From assembly GCF_007859935.1 (NCBI RefSeq), contig NZ_SJPO01000002.1, forward strand, positions 496,001 to 560,000: 64,000 nucleotides of DNA, written 5' to 3'. Numbering within the stretch: the stretch's first letter is position 1; each line of letters begins with the position of its first letter. A model generated the notes under the pieces. It did no database searches and had not been told where the DNA came from. It was given only the letters and a program-made list of their open reading frames with translations. Below, in pieces: positions 52,482 through 61,166 of the stretch. The stretch comes from Posidoniimonas polymericola (GTDB lineage Bacteria > Planctomycetota > Planctomycetia > Pirellulales > Lacipirellulaceae). The translations under genes were made by a program, and so were the position numbers.

Positions 52482-53531
52482 TTGGCCACCTCAGAAGAAT
52501 CCATCGTCCTGCTGACGGACGGCGCGGCGTCGCTCCTTGCCGCCAAGACCGCGACGAGCATCCTCCGCTACCGCGGCGAGAATGTGGTCGCGGTGCTCGA
52601 CCGCTCGCGGGCTGGTCAAACCACCGACCAGGCGTTCGGCGTCGGCGGCGACACGCCGATTGTCGCCGCGCTGAGCGATGTGCCAGACGCCACCACCCTC
52701 ACGATCGGTATCGCCCCCCCGGGTGGCCGTGTTCCGGAGGACTGGCGGGCGATCCTGATCGAGGCCGCCGGTCGCGGCATGAAGCTGGTCTCTGGTTTGC
52801 ACGACTTCCTTTCGAACGACCCAGAGATCGCCGCAGCCGCCGAGAAGTCAGGCTCTGTAATTTACGACGTGCGTCGCAACAACGAACGCGACCTCGCCAA
52901 GGCCAAGGACCTCCGTGACGACTGCCTGCGGATCCTGACCGTTGGGCAGGACTGCTCGATCGGCAAGATGCTCACGGCGCTCGAGCTTATCAAGGGCCTC
53001 ACCGCCCGCGACGTCGACGCCAAGTTCATCGCGACTGGCCAGACCGGCATCATGATCGAGGGCGACGGCTGCCCGGTTGACTGTGTGGTGTCGGACTTTG
53101 TGAACGGCGCGGTCGAGAAGCAGATCCTCGCCAACCAGCACCACGAGGTGCTGATCGTGGAAGGCCAGGCGACGATCTCTCACCCTGCGTATTCGTGCGT
53201 CTCCGCGGGTTTGCTCCACGGCTCGACCCCGCATGGGATGATCATGGTCTACGAAGTCGGCCGCGAGAACGTGCACGGCGTCGAGCATGTCCCGCTGCAG
53301 CCGCTGCCCAAACTGATCGAGGCCCACGAGATGCTCGCCGGTCTGCGGATGCCCTCCAAGGTAATCGGCATCGCGATGAACAGCCGCCGCGTAAGTGAAG
53401 AGGAAGCGGCCGTTGAGCGGGAGCGGATGCGGGGCGAACTCGGCCTGCCAATCGCCGACCCGCTCCGCCACGGCGTCGACGAACTGGTCGACGCGATCGA
53501 GAAACTCCGTGCCGAGGTGAAGTCGCGATGA
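52482..53531 (+). CDS. dgcN: DUF1611 protein, DgcN-type D-glutamate N-acetyltransferase
   Basis: The 349-aa product (TTG start) shows the DUF1611 pattern. The N-terminal domain ends SGLHDFLSNDPEIA. The C-terminal P-loop-like domain begins RILTVGQDCSIGKMLTALEL and continues with FIATGQTGIMIEGDGCPVDC and LIVEGQATISHPAYSCVSAG. DUF1611 members paired with an enolase-superfamily racemase have been described as D-glutamate N-acetyltransferases (DgcN) in D-Glu catabolism. Exactly this pairing is present: the next gene, overlapping by four bases, encodes such an enzyme. The reaction would acetylate D-Glu freed from peptidoglycan. No signal peptide, so it is cytoplasmic. Confidence 0.85.
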   Translation: MATSEESIVLLTDGAASLLAAKTATSILRYRGENVVAVLDRSRAGQTTDQAFGVGGDTPIVAALSDVPDATTLTIGIAPPGGRVPEDWRAILIEAAGRGMKLVSGLHDFLSNDPEIAAAAEKSGSVIYDVRRNNERDLAKAKDLRDDCLRILTVGQDCSIGKMLTALELIKGLTARDVDAKFIATGQTGIMIEGDGCPVDCVVSDFVNGAVEKQILANQHHEVLIVEGQATISHPAYSCVSAGLLHGSTPHGMIMVYEVGRENVHGVEHVPLQPLPKLIEAHEMLAGLRMPSKVIGIAMNSRRVSEEEAAVERERMRGELGLPIADPLRHGVDELVDAIEKLRAEVKSR

Positions 53532-54589
53532 CCAAACTGCTCACCCGCGGATTCGACCTCCCGCTGAAGCACGTCTTCCGCATCTCGCGCAGCGCGGTCT
53601 CGGTGCAGCCGACCATGATCGTGCAGGCCGAACACGAAGGCCGTTACGGCTACGGCGAGGCGACCGAGAACGACTACTACGAAGCGACTATCGAGAACAT
53701 CACGGCGATGGTCGCCAAGGCCCAGCCGCTGCTCGACGACTGGACGCCCGAGGACCCTGCCGAGCTGCTCCGCCGCGTCGGCGCCGAGATCGGCTTCGAC
53801 GGCAGCGCCGACGGCGGCGTCCGCGGCTCGTCGTTCGCATTGTGCGCGCTCGACTGCGCCCTGCACGACCTGTGGGGCAAGATCGCCGGCAAGCCGGTCG
53901 GCGAACTGTGGGGGCTCGACCAGTCCCAGGGGCCCAACTCGAACTTCACTATCGGCATCGACACCATCCCCGTGATGGTCGAGAAGCTCGCCGAGGAGCC
54001 CGGCTGGCCGGTCTACAAAATCAAGCTCGGCACGCCCGAGGACATCGAGATCATCCGCGAGCTCCGCCGCCACACCGACGCCCGCTTCCGCGTCGACGCG
54101 AACTGCGGCTGGACGCCGGAGAAGACGGTCGAGCTGTCGGGCGAGCTTAAGGAGCTGGGGGTCGAGTTCATCGAACAACCGCTGCCGGCCGACAACCGCG
54201 AGGGCATGAAGAAGGTGTACGCCGAGTCCGCCCTGCCGGTCATCGCCGACGAGAGCTGCGTCTGCGAGGCGGACGTCGCGCGGTGCGCCGGGTTGTTCCA
54301 CGGCGTGAACGTGAAACTCGTGAAGTGCGGCGGCCTGGCGCCGGCCCGGCGGATGCTGGCCGAGGCGCGCGGGCTCGGCATGAAGACCATGGTCGGCTGC
54401 ATGACCGAGTCGTCGGTCGGCATCTCGGCGATCGCCCAACTGCTGCCGCTCTTGGACTACGTCGACATGGACGGCGCCGTGCTGATCGCCAAGGACATCG
54501 CGACCGGCGCGCGGCTCGAGAAGGGGCGTTGTGAGCTTCCCTCCCTGCCCGGGTTGGGCACGGAGCTGCTCGACGGCCCTCTGCAATAG
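53528..54589 (+). CDS. L-Ala-D/L-Glu epimerase or N-acetyl-D-glutamate racemase (enolase superfamily)
   Basis: The 353-aa enzyme has the muconate-lactonizing subgroup catalytic set. This comprises Lys164 and Lys166 in VYKIKLG, metal ligands Asp190 (RVDANCGW), Glu216 (FIEQPL) and Asp241 (IADESC), Lys266 at the end of the sixth strand, and DYVDMDGA at the C-terminus. The D-x-D there is the AEE (L-Ala-D/L-Glu epimerase) specificity feature. DgcA, described as an N-acetyl-D-Glu racemase, belongs to the same group. Either activity fits murein salvage: turning D-Glu (free acetylated, or in a dipeptide) into an L-form. It overlaps the DUF1611 gene by four bases (ATGA). Confidence 0.9.
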   Translation: MTKLLTRGFDLPLKHVFRISRSAVSVQPTMIVQAEHEGRYGYGEATENDYYEATIENITAMVAKAQPLLDDWTPEDPAELLRRVGAEIGFDGSADGGVRGSSFALCALDCALHDLWGKIAGKPVGELWGLDQSQGPNSNFTIGIDTIPVMVEKLAEEPGWPVYKIKLGTPEDIEIIRELRRHTDARFRVDANCGWTPEKTVELSGELKELGVEFIEQPLPADNREGMKKVYAESALPVIADESCVCEADVARCAGLFHGVNVKLVKCGGLAPARRMLAEARGLGMKTMVGCMTESSVGISAIAQLLPLLDYVDMDGAVLIAKDIATGARLEKGRCELPSLPGLGTELLDGPLQ

Positions 54590-54644
54590 CCCGCCGAGCG
54601 GGCGCCCATGCACTGAAGCCCATCCCCTGAAGAAGGTTCGATTG

Positions 54645-56648
54645 ATGAAGGCATCCCTCCGCGCAGCAATCCTCCCCGTGGCGGCGGCCATGCTCTTGCT
54701 CAGCCGCGGGCAAGCGGCCGCGGCCGACTTTAATTCGTCTCTGGTGGACCTCCTCGAGAGCCACCGGGGCACGGTCTCCGCAGCGGCCAAGCACCTCCCC
54801 TCGGGCGAGGAGTTCAGCTTCCAGGCAGACCGACCGATGCCTACCGCGAGCCTGATCAAGCTGCCGATCCTGGCGACCGCCTACCACGCCGCGGCAGAGG
54901 GAAAGGTCGACCTCGACGCGATGGTCACGCTCAAGGAGGAGGACAAGGTCCCCGGCTCGGGCGTGCTGACGGCCAACTTCTCGGCCGGGCTCAAGATGCC
55001 GCTGCACGACGCGATCCGGCTGATGATCGCGTTCTCGGACAACACCGCGACCAACCTCGTAATCGATCAAATCGGGCTGCCGGCCACCAACGAGTACATG
55101 GACCAGCTCGGCCTGAACAACACCCGGCTGCACGCAAAGGTGTTCCGCCGCGACACGTCGATCGCCCCTGAGCGGAGTAGGGAGTTCGGCCTCGGCAGCA
55201 CCTCGGCCAGCGAGATGCTCAAGCTGCTCGAGCAGATTGAACGTGGTGAGCTGATCAGCAAACAGGCGAGCAAGTCGATCTACGAGCACCTGCTGGCATG
55301 CGAGTCGCGGAGCAAGGTCCCCCGCTACCTGCCCGAGGAAACCCGGGTCGCGCACAAAACCGGCTCGGTCTCGGCCGTGCGGTGCGACGCCGGCATCATC
55401 GAGTCGCCCAAGGGGCCCATCGCCTTCTGTATCCTCACCGGCGACAACGAGGACCACAGCTGGGGCGACGAGAACGAGGCCGAGCTGCTGGCCGCCGAAT
55501 TCGGCAAGGCGATCTACGCGCACTGGGGCCTCGACGAGGACGCCGCGACCGCGGTGGTCGCCCGGGTGCTCAAGGTCGGCGCCGACGGCGAGCTGGTCGA
55601 GTCGCTGCAGCGGATGCTCAACGCGCGCCTGAAGCCGTCGCCCGATCTAGGGGTCGACGGCGACTTCGGCCCCAACACCGAACGCGCGGTGATCAAGTTC
55701 CAGAAACAGGCAGGCGTCGAGGCGACCGGCGAGGTCGGACCCGACACTTGGCGGGCGCTCGGACCGCTGCTGACCGAGGACCAGCCGACCCCCGACCCGG
55801 CGGTGGTGATGTCGAAGGTCCGCAAGAAGCGTGCGGCAGACAAGCTAACCGGCCCCCCGGTGGTGACCTGCAAGGCGTACGCGATCGCCGACGCCAAGAT
55901 CGGCGAGGTGCTGTGGGGCTACAACGACTCGCTGCAGCGCGACCCGGCCAGCGTCACCAAGATTATGACCGCCTACCTGGTTTGCCAGCTGGCCGAAGAG
56001 GACCCGGCTGTGCTTGAAGAGGTGCTGACCTTCTCCGAACGGGCCGACAATACTTCCGGCTCGACCTCCGACCTCAACGCCGGTGAGCGGGTCAAGGTCG
56101 GCGACGCCCTGTACGGCCTGATGCTCCCTTCGGGCAACGACATGTCGGTCGCCCTGGCCGAGCACTTCGGCAAGCGGCTGGCCGAAGACGAGGGGACGGC
56201 GCCGTACGACGCCTTCATCGCGGCGATGAATCAGGCGGCCGCCGATCTTGGCATGTCGGGGACAGGCTACCGGAACCCCCACGGGCTGACCGCCGACGGG
56301 CACCACACCACCGCCGCGGATATGGTCAAGCTGGCCCGCGCGGCGCTCGCCCTGCCAAAGTTCCGCGAAGTGGTGAAGACCCCACTGTACGCGATCACGG
56401 TCGACTCGGTCGACGGTTATCAACGCAACGTGGTGTGGAAGAACACCGACCAGCTGCTCGGCATCGAGGGCTTCTACGGCGTGAAGACCGGCACCACCGG
56501 ACCGGCCGGCGCGTGCCTGGTTTCGGCGGGCAAGCGGGGCGACTCGGACCTGATCGTCGTGGTGCTCGGCTCGACATCGGGCGACGCGCGGTACGTCGAT
56601 GCTCGCAACCTGTACCGCTGGGCGTGGGCCCAACTGCTGGCTGAGTAG
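54645..56648 (+). CDS. Double-headed serine hydrolase: class-A-like beta-lactamase domain, PG-binding domain, S11 D,D-carboxypeptidase
   Basis: ATG 54645 has AGAAGG nine bases upstream and gives 667 aa with a signal peptide. Domain 1 (about 30-300) has the penicillin-recognising triad Ser69-x-x-Lys72 (TASLIKLP), Ser131-Asp-Asn133 (SDNTATN) and Lys238-Thr-Gly (HKTGSV). A class-A beta-lactamase E-x-x-L-N loop is not obvious. Domain 2 (about 305-380) is a peptidoglycan-binding domain (LGVDGDFGPNTERAVIKFQK). Domain 3 (about 405-660) is a peptidase S11 with Ser436-x-x-Lys439, Ser496-Gly-Asn and Lys614-Thr-Gly. Two SxxK enzymes in one chain are unusual. It may trim terminal D-Ala of murein. It lies 55 bases after the epimerase gene. 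Confidence 0.93.
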   Translation: MKASLRAAILPVAAAMLLLSRGQAAAADFNSSLVDLLESHRGTVSAAAKHLPSGEEFSFQADRPMPTASLIKLPILATAYHAAAEGKVDLDAMVTLKEEDKVPGSGVLTANFSAGLKMPLHDAIRLMIAFSDNTATNLVIDQIGLPATNEYMDQLGLNNTRLHAKVFRRDTSIAPERSREFGLGSTSASEMLKLLEQIERGELISKQASKSIYEHLLACESRSKVPRYLPEETRVAHKTGSVSAVRCDAGIIESPKGPIAFCILTGDNEDHSWGDENEAELLAAEFGKAIYAHWGLDEDAATAVVARVLKVGADGELVESLQRMLNARLKPSPDLGVDGDFGPNTERAVIKFQKQAGVEATGEVGPDTWRALGPLLTEDQPTPDPAVVMSKVRKKRAADKLTGPPVVTCKAYAIADAKIGEVLWGYNDSLQRDPASVTKIMTAYLVCQLAEEDPAVLEEVLTFSERADNTSGSTSDLNAGERVKVGDALYGLMLPSGNDMSVALAEHFGKRLAEDEGTAPYDAFIAAMNQAAADLGMSGTGYRNPHGLTADGHHTTAADMVKLARAALALPKFREVVKTPLYAITVDSVDGYQRNVVWKNTDQLLGIEGFYGVKTGTTGPAGACLVSAGKRGDSDLIVVVLGSTSGDARYVDARNLYRWAWAQLLAE

Positions 56649-56664
56649 CCCGACAAGCGGTCCC

Positions 56665-56681
56665 GCGGCGCTAGGCGCCGC
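56665..56681. terminator. Possible bidirectional terminator hairpin
   Basis: GCGGCGC-TAG-GCGCCGC forms a perfect 7-bp stem between the convergent serine hydrolase and NagZ genes; its arm includes the last bases of the NagZ stop. There is no T-tract on either strand, so termination is only a suggestion. Confidence 0.28.
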
Positions 56682-58221
56682 CGCACAACTTCCTCGCCAG
56701 CGCCTGCTGCGACGCCGGCACGTCGCTGAAGGTGCAGAGCTTCGGGCGGTCGGCCGGGAAGTCGGCGAGGATTGTCGGCACGCCGAGCGACGCGACAATC
56801 GTCTTGGTGTCCGCCGCCAGCCGCTCGGCGAGCCGACGTTGATCGTCGGTCATGCCGAAGGCGTGCCACGCGGCCGGTTTGGCAATAACTGCTAGCAGCA
56901 CCTGATCGCTGTCGGCCGCAGCGGCCACCGCGGCGTCGGCCGCTACCTGGTCGATCTCCGGGCCGAACTCGAAGTATTGGGCGCCGGGCAAGAGCTGACC
57001 GATGGCGTCCGCCAAGGGCTGCTTGGCCGGGTCGGTCGGCAGGTTGAACGGCTTGGTCAGCACCACGGTCGTCGACTTCTTAGGGTCGAGCGTTGGCGGC
57101 GGGCCATCACCGAAGATGCGGATGGCGCCCTCGGCGGCCGCGGCGGCAAACACGCGGTTGGCGTCACGCTGCTCGGCGCCGATCTCGGGAGAGAACGGCG
57201 TCACGCCGGCGACCCGTTCCTTAAGCCGCATCACGCGTCCGAGCGCCTCGTCGACGCGTTCGAGCGGCAGGTCGCCTCGTTCGACCATGGCGGACATCTC
57301 GCGGACGGTCGCGACCGGGTGGGCCAGGTCGAGCAGCAGGTCGACGCCGGCCGTCAGGGCGGCGGCGGCCATCTCGGCCTCGCTCTCGTACCGACCGGTC
57401 GCGCCGGCCATCAGTAGGCTGTCGGAGCAGACCGCGCCCTCGAAACCGAGCTCGCCGCGGAGAAGGTCCGTCAGGATCGCCTTGGAGAACGTAGCCGGCT
57501 CGCCCGAGGGGTCGAGCGCCGGGTAGCAGACGTGGGCCGACATGATCAGCGGCACGCCCGCGGCAATCGCCGCACGGAACGGCACGAGCTCCTGCCGGTG
57601 GAGCACCTCCGCCGGATGGTCGACCGAGGGGAGCTCGGCGTGCGAGTCCTGGCTGGTGTCGCCGTGGCCGGGGAAGTGCTTGGCGGCGGCGAGCGCGCCG
57701 GCCGAGTTCATCGCGTCGACCACGGTTGCGACCAACTCGGCGACCGCGGCGGGTTCCTCGCCGTACGCGCGGGTGGCGATGATTGGGTTCTTTGGGTTCG
57801 TGTTGGCGTCGGCGACCGGGGCGAACAGGATCTGCACGCCGGCCTGCAGCGCCTCCTCGGCGGTGATCTCGATCGCCCGCCGCAGGTCGGCCTGCGTCTG
57901 CTCGCCGAGCTCCGCGAACGCCCTGGCGTGCGGGAACACGGTCAGCCCCGCCAGTTGCTGCCCGGCGCCACGCTCGAGGTCTGCCGAGACCAACAGCGGC
58001 GTCTTCACCTTTGCCTGCAGCCGTCCGAGCGACGCCCGGACCTCGGGCCAGACGCCGTTGAACAGCAGCAGTCCGCCGACCGGGCAATCTTCGAGCAGCG
58101 CGGCGACGCGCTCTTCGTCGTCCGAAGCAGTGACGATGGGCGGCAGGTTGGAGCCCATGCGGACAAAGACCAGCTGGGCGATTTTCTCTTCGAGCGATAG
58201 CTGCTCGACGGTGGTAGTCAC
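56671..58221 (-). CDS. nagZ: Beta-N-acetylglucosaminidase NagZ (GH3)
   Basis: The 516-aa protein has the NagZ signature AKHFPGHGDTSQDSH (residues 180-194). The Asp-His dyad Asp192/His194 is the general acid/base unique to NagZ-type GH3 enzymes. The nucleophile is Asp267 in VCSDSLLM. It cleaves GlcNAc from anhydroMurNAc- or MurNAc-peptides. There is no signal peptide, so it is cytoplasmic, as in Gram-negative recycling. It is longer than the E. coli enzyme (about 340 aa) by an extra C-terminal domain, like the Bacillus type. It ends an operon with a GHL10 glycosidase and an AmpG-like permease. Confidence 0.93.
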   Translation of the reverse strand: MTTTVEQLSLEEKIAQLVFVRMGSNLPPIVTASDDEERVAALLEDCPVGGLLLFNGVWPEVRASLGRLQAKVKTPLLVSADLERGAGQQLAGLTVFPHARAFAELGEQTQADLRRAIEITAEEALQAGVQILFAPVADANTNPKNPIIATRAYGEEPAAVAELVATVVDAMNSAGALAAAKHFPGHGDTSQDSHAELPSVDHPAEVLHRQELVPFRAAIAAGVPLIMSAHVCYPALDPSGEPATFSKAILTDLLRGELGFEGAVCSDSLLMAGATGRYESEAEMAAAALTAGVDLLLDLAHPVATVREMSAMVERGDLPLERVDEALGRVMRLKERVAGVTPFSPEIGAEQRDANRVFAAAAAEGAIRIFGDGPPPTLDPKKSTTVVLTKPFNLPTDPAKQPLADAIGQLLPGAQYFEFGPEIDQVAADAAVAAAADSDQVLLAVIAKPAAWHAFGMTDDQRRLAERLAADTKTIVASLGVPTILADFPADRPKLCTFSDVPASQQALARKLCGGA

Positions 58222-58284
58222 GGCGGTTGCTCGGTGGGCTGAGTGGGGGTGTTCGGCGCCCAGGCGAGGGCCGCCGAGTTGGGG

Positions 58285-59619
58285 CTAGTCGTCGAGTGTA
58301 CGGCGGGCGAGCTCGGTCATCACAAAGCTCGGCACGGTCGCGATGAGGATCCACCAGAAGAAGCCGACGTACCCGCTCTGTTCCTGCACCTGGCCGGAGA
58401 TCATGCCGGGCAGCATGATGCCGAGCGCCATGAAGCCGGTGCAGAGCGCGTAGTGGGCGGTCTGGTGAGGCCCTTTTGCAATCTTCAGCATGTACATCAG
58501 GTAGGCGGCGAAGCCAAAGCCGTAGCCGAACTGCTCGACCGAAACCGCCAGGCCGACCAGCCACATGCTCTCCGGCTGCGTGGTCGCCAGCACCAGGTAC
58601 AGCAGGTTCGGCGCGTTGATCGCCAGTGCCATCGGCAGGAACCAACGCTTGAGTCCGTGCTTGGCAATCGCAAAGCCGCCGAGGATCCCGCCCAGCGTCA
58701 GGCAGGCGAGGCCGAACGTGCCGTAGATCACGGCGACGCTCTCCTCACTCAAATGCAGCCCGCCAGCGGCCCGCTCGTCGAACATAAACGGCTGGGCGAT
58801 CCGTCCCAGCTGCGCCTCGGAGAACCTGTAGAGCAGCAGGAAGCCGATGGCAATCACCATGCCCGGCTTCTCGAAGAACGAGACCACCGTGCTGACGAGT
58901 TCGTCCAATAGATTCGCAACGCCGGCGCCGTCGTCGCGGGTCTTGACCTGTGGAGGGAGACTCCACGCGTGGTACGCCGCCAGCACTACATACACTGCCG
59001 CGGCGAGGCCGAAGGTCCACGCCCAAGCCTGCGCCGCGGGCAGGCGGTCGCTCAGGATGCCGGCGGTCGCCAGCAGCACCGCCGAGACGAAGAACTTGGC
59101 GCCGCGGTAGAACGTGCTGCGGATGCCTACGAACCACGCCTGGCTCTTCTCGGGCAGCGCCGACATGTAGTAGCCGTCGGCGGCGATGTCGTGTGTCGCG
59201 GAGCCAATCGCCAGAATCCACAAGAAGCAGAGCGAGGCAAAGAAGAACCCGGCGGTCGGCAGAACGAGGGCGACCCCCAGGAAGCCGGCGGCCAGCGCGA
59301 CCTGGGTCCCGATGATCCAGCGGCGCTGCGTGCCGAGCACGTCGACTAGCGGGCTCCAAAGCGGCTTGAGCACCCACGGCAGGTACAGCATGCTGGTGTA
59401 GAACGCCATCTCGCTGTTGCCGATCCCGAGCAGCACGTACATCGATCCGGCCAGGGTCATCACGACCTCGTTCGGCACGCCCTCGGCGAAGTAGAGCGTT
59501 GGGATCCACCACCACGCGCGGCCGGCGCCCTCGGGCGGCGATGCCCCGCGCGGCGTCTCGTCCGCGGCAGGGGGCAGAGGAGCCAATTCCTCGGCGTCGG
59601 TTGTCGTCGGGTCCGCCAT
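58285..59619 (-). CDS. AmpG-like muropeptide permease (MFS)
   Basis: ATG 59619, with AGGAA six bases upstream, gives 444 aa and about 12-14 helices. WWWIPTLYFAEGVPNEVVMT and YTSMLYLPWVLKPLWSPLVD are the characteristic AmpG/PAT-family opening (fp-P-x-x-Y-f-x-e-G-x-P; the L-P-W-x-x-K-x-x-W-x-P block). ILAIGSATHDIAADGYYMSA (D-x-a-x-D-a) also fits. AmpG carries GlcNAc-anhydroMurNAc (peptides) into the cytoplasm. Its position between a GHL10 glycosidase and NagZ supports that role. Related PAT transporters carry other things, so substrate is likely but unproven. Confidence 0.86.
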   Translation of the reverse strand: MADPTTTDAEELAPLPPAADETPRGASPPEGAGRAWWWIPTLYFAEGVPNEVVMTLAGSMYVLLGIGNSEMAFYTSMLYLPWVLKPLWSPLVDVLGTQRRWIIGTQVALAAGFLGVALVLPTAGFFFASLCFLWILAIGSATHDIAADGYYMSALPEKSQAWFVGIRSTFYRGAKFFVSAVLLATAGILSDRLPAAQAWAWTFGLAAAVYVVLAAYHAWSLPPQVKTRDDGAGVANLLDELVSTVVSFFEKPGMVIAIGFLLLYRFSEAQLGRIAQPFMFDERAAGGLHLSEESVAVIYGTFGLACLTLGGILGGFAIAKHGLKRWFLPMALAINAPNLLYLVLATTQPESMWLVGLAVSVEQFGYGFGFAAYLMYMLKIAKGPHQTAHYALCTGFMALGIMLPGMISGQVQEQSGYVGFFWWILIATVPSFVMTELARRTLDD

Positions 59620-59657
59620 CAGGTTCCTGTGATTCGGCTGCTGGTTCGGCTGCTCGT

Positions 59658-61166
59658 TCAGGGCGCCGCCACGCGAGCCGGCTCGCTGCGGCGTCCGTAC
59701 CGGTCGATCGCGGTCACGAAGGCCTCGCCGGCCGACTCGTCGGCTTTGTCGGCCGCGCCCGGCAGCAGTCGCGTGGTCCAGCCCTCCGTGGTGTGGGTTT
59801 GCACCGCGTACAGCCAAACATCATCGACGTTTGTCGAGTTGATCACCAGCCGGCCCTCCTCGCGGCGGACGATTGGCCTAGCTGGGGGGGCGGACTCGGT
59901 CAGCCAACCGCACACCGGCGGCAGCGCCGGCTCGGCGTAGGGGCCGTCGGCCAACGCGTCCGCGACGCCGTCGTAGTTCTTGGCGAGCGCCTTCATGCTG
60001 AAATGCACGTTGCCGCCCGCGTGCGCGAACGCCTGGGTCAGCCGCACCTGCTGCACGATCTCCGCGGCGGACCAGCCGTCGCCTTCCGGTTTGGAACGGA
60101 CCTTCGAGGTGAACAGGCCGGGCCAGATCGGGCGGCCGTGGGGGTTTTGCCGGGTCCACCACTCGAGCAGGATTGGGTAGCTCTGGCCGCTAGAACGCAC
60201 CGGCCAGTAGAGCTGCGGGGTGAAGTAGTCGACCCAGCCCTCCTCGAGCCACAGCTTCGAGTCGGCGTACAGCTTCTCGTACGCGTCGAACCCAACCACC
60301 GACTCTGGGTGGCCGGGCCGCCAGATACCAAACGGGCTGATGCCGAACAACACGTGGGGCTTCTCGGCCTTGATCGCTTGATAGACCCGCTCGACAAACT
60401 GGTTAATGCTCTGCCGCCGCCAGTCGTCACGGCTCAGGCGGTCGCCACTGGGAGTCGAGGCGACGTATTTTTCCCAGCTGCGGTCGTCGGGGAACGGGAC
60501 CTCGGCGTCTTGGCCATCGTCGGCCTTGGCGGTGATCGGGTAGGGGTAGAAGTAGTCGTCGAAGTGCACGCCATCGATGTCGTAGCGGCGGACGACGTCC
60601 ATGATCACGTCGAGCGAATGCCGCGACGCGTCGTCGTCGCTCGGGTCGAGCCACTGGTAGGCGCCGTACTCGACGACCGAGCCCGGCAGGCGGCGGCTGA
60701 TGTGGTCTGCAGAGAGCTCTCCCTTGTAGCTCGGGTGCGACGCCCGGTACGGGTTGAACCAGGCGTGCAGCTGCAGCCCACGGCGGTGCGCCTCGCGGAC
60801 GGCGAACTCGAGCGGGTCGTAGCCGGGGCTCGTCGCCTGGCCCATGACGCCCGTCAGGTAGGGCGACCACGGCTCCAGTTCCGACGAATAAAACGCGTCG
60901 CACGCCGGGCGGACCTGCAGCACGATGGCGTTCAGGTTCAGCTCAACCGCCTTGTCGAGCAGGCCGAGCAGCTCCCGCTGCTGATCCTCGGTCGACAGGC
61001 CGGGCTTGCTGGGCCAGTCGATGTTGGCGACCGTGGCGATCCATGCGGCGCGGAACTCGCTCTGCAGTTCCGGCGGGCCGTCGGCGCCCGCACGAGTTGC
61101 GCCGCACATGAGTAGGCAGGCGGCGAAGAAACGAAGCGGTCTTGCGTACGATTGGTAGCGTTCCAT
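59658..61166 (-). CDS. GHL10/DUF187 family glycoside hydrolase-like protein, exported
   Basis: From ATG 61166 the protein has 502 aa with a signal peptide ending near AGA (residue about 28). The mature part has the GHL10 (DUF187, YngK-like) blocks. These are FRAAWIATVANIDWPSKPGL, NAIVLQVRPACDAFYSSELE, HAWFNPYRASHP, IDGVHFDDYFYPYP (conserved D-D of the catalytic face), ISPFGIWRPGHPES and VDYFTPQLYWPV. A C-terminal fibronectin-like segment of 90 aa follows. Enzymes of this group act on polysaccharides and have been linked to cell-wall glycans; I cannot state the bond. With AmpG and NagZ directly downstream (38 and 63 bases), a role in releasing murein sugars is likely. It heads this operon. Confidence 0.85.
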   Translation of the reverse strand: MERYQSYARPLRFFAACLLMCGATRAGADGPPELQSEFRAAWIATVANIDWPSKPGLSTEDQQRELLGLLDKAVELNLNAIVLQVRPACDAFYSSELEPWSPYLTGVMGQATSPGYDPLEFAVREAHRRGLQLHAWFNPYRASHPSYKGELSADHISRRLPGSVVEYGAYQWLDPSDDDASRHSLDVIMDVVRRYDIDGVHFDDYFYPYPITAKADDGQDAEVPFPDDRSWEKYVASTPSGDRLSRDDWRRQSINQFVERVYQAIKAEKPHVLFGISPFGIWRPGHPESVVGFDAYEKLYADSKLWLEEGWVDYFTPQLYWPVRSSGQSYPILLEWWTRQNPHGRPIWPGLFTSKVRSKPEGDGWSAAEIVQQVRLTQAFAHAGGNVHFSMKALAKNYDGVADALADGPYAEPALPPVCGWLTESAPPARPIVRREEGRLVINSTNVDDVWLYAVQTHTTEGWTTRLLPGAADKADESAGEAFVTAIDRYGRRSEPARVAAP

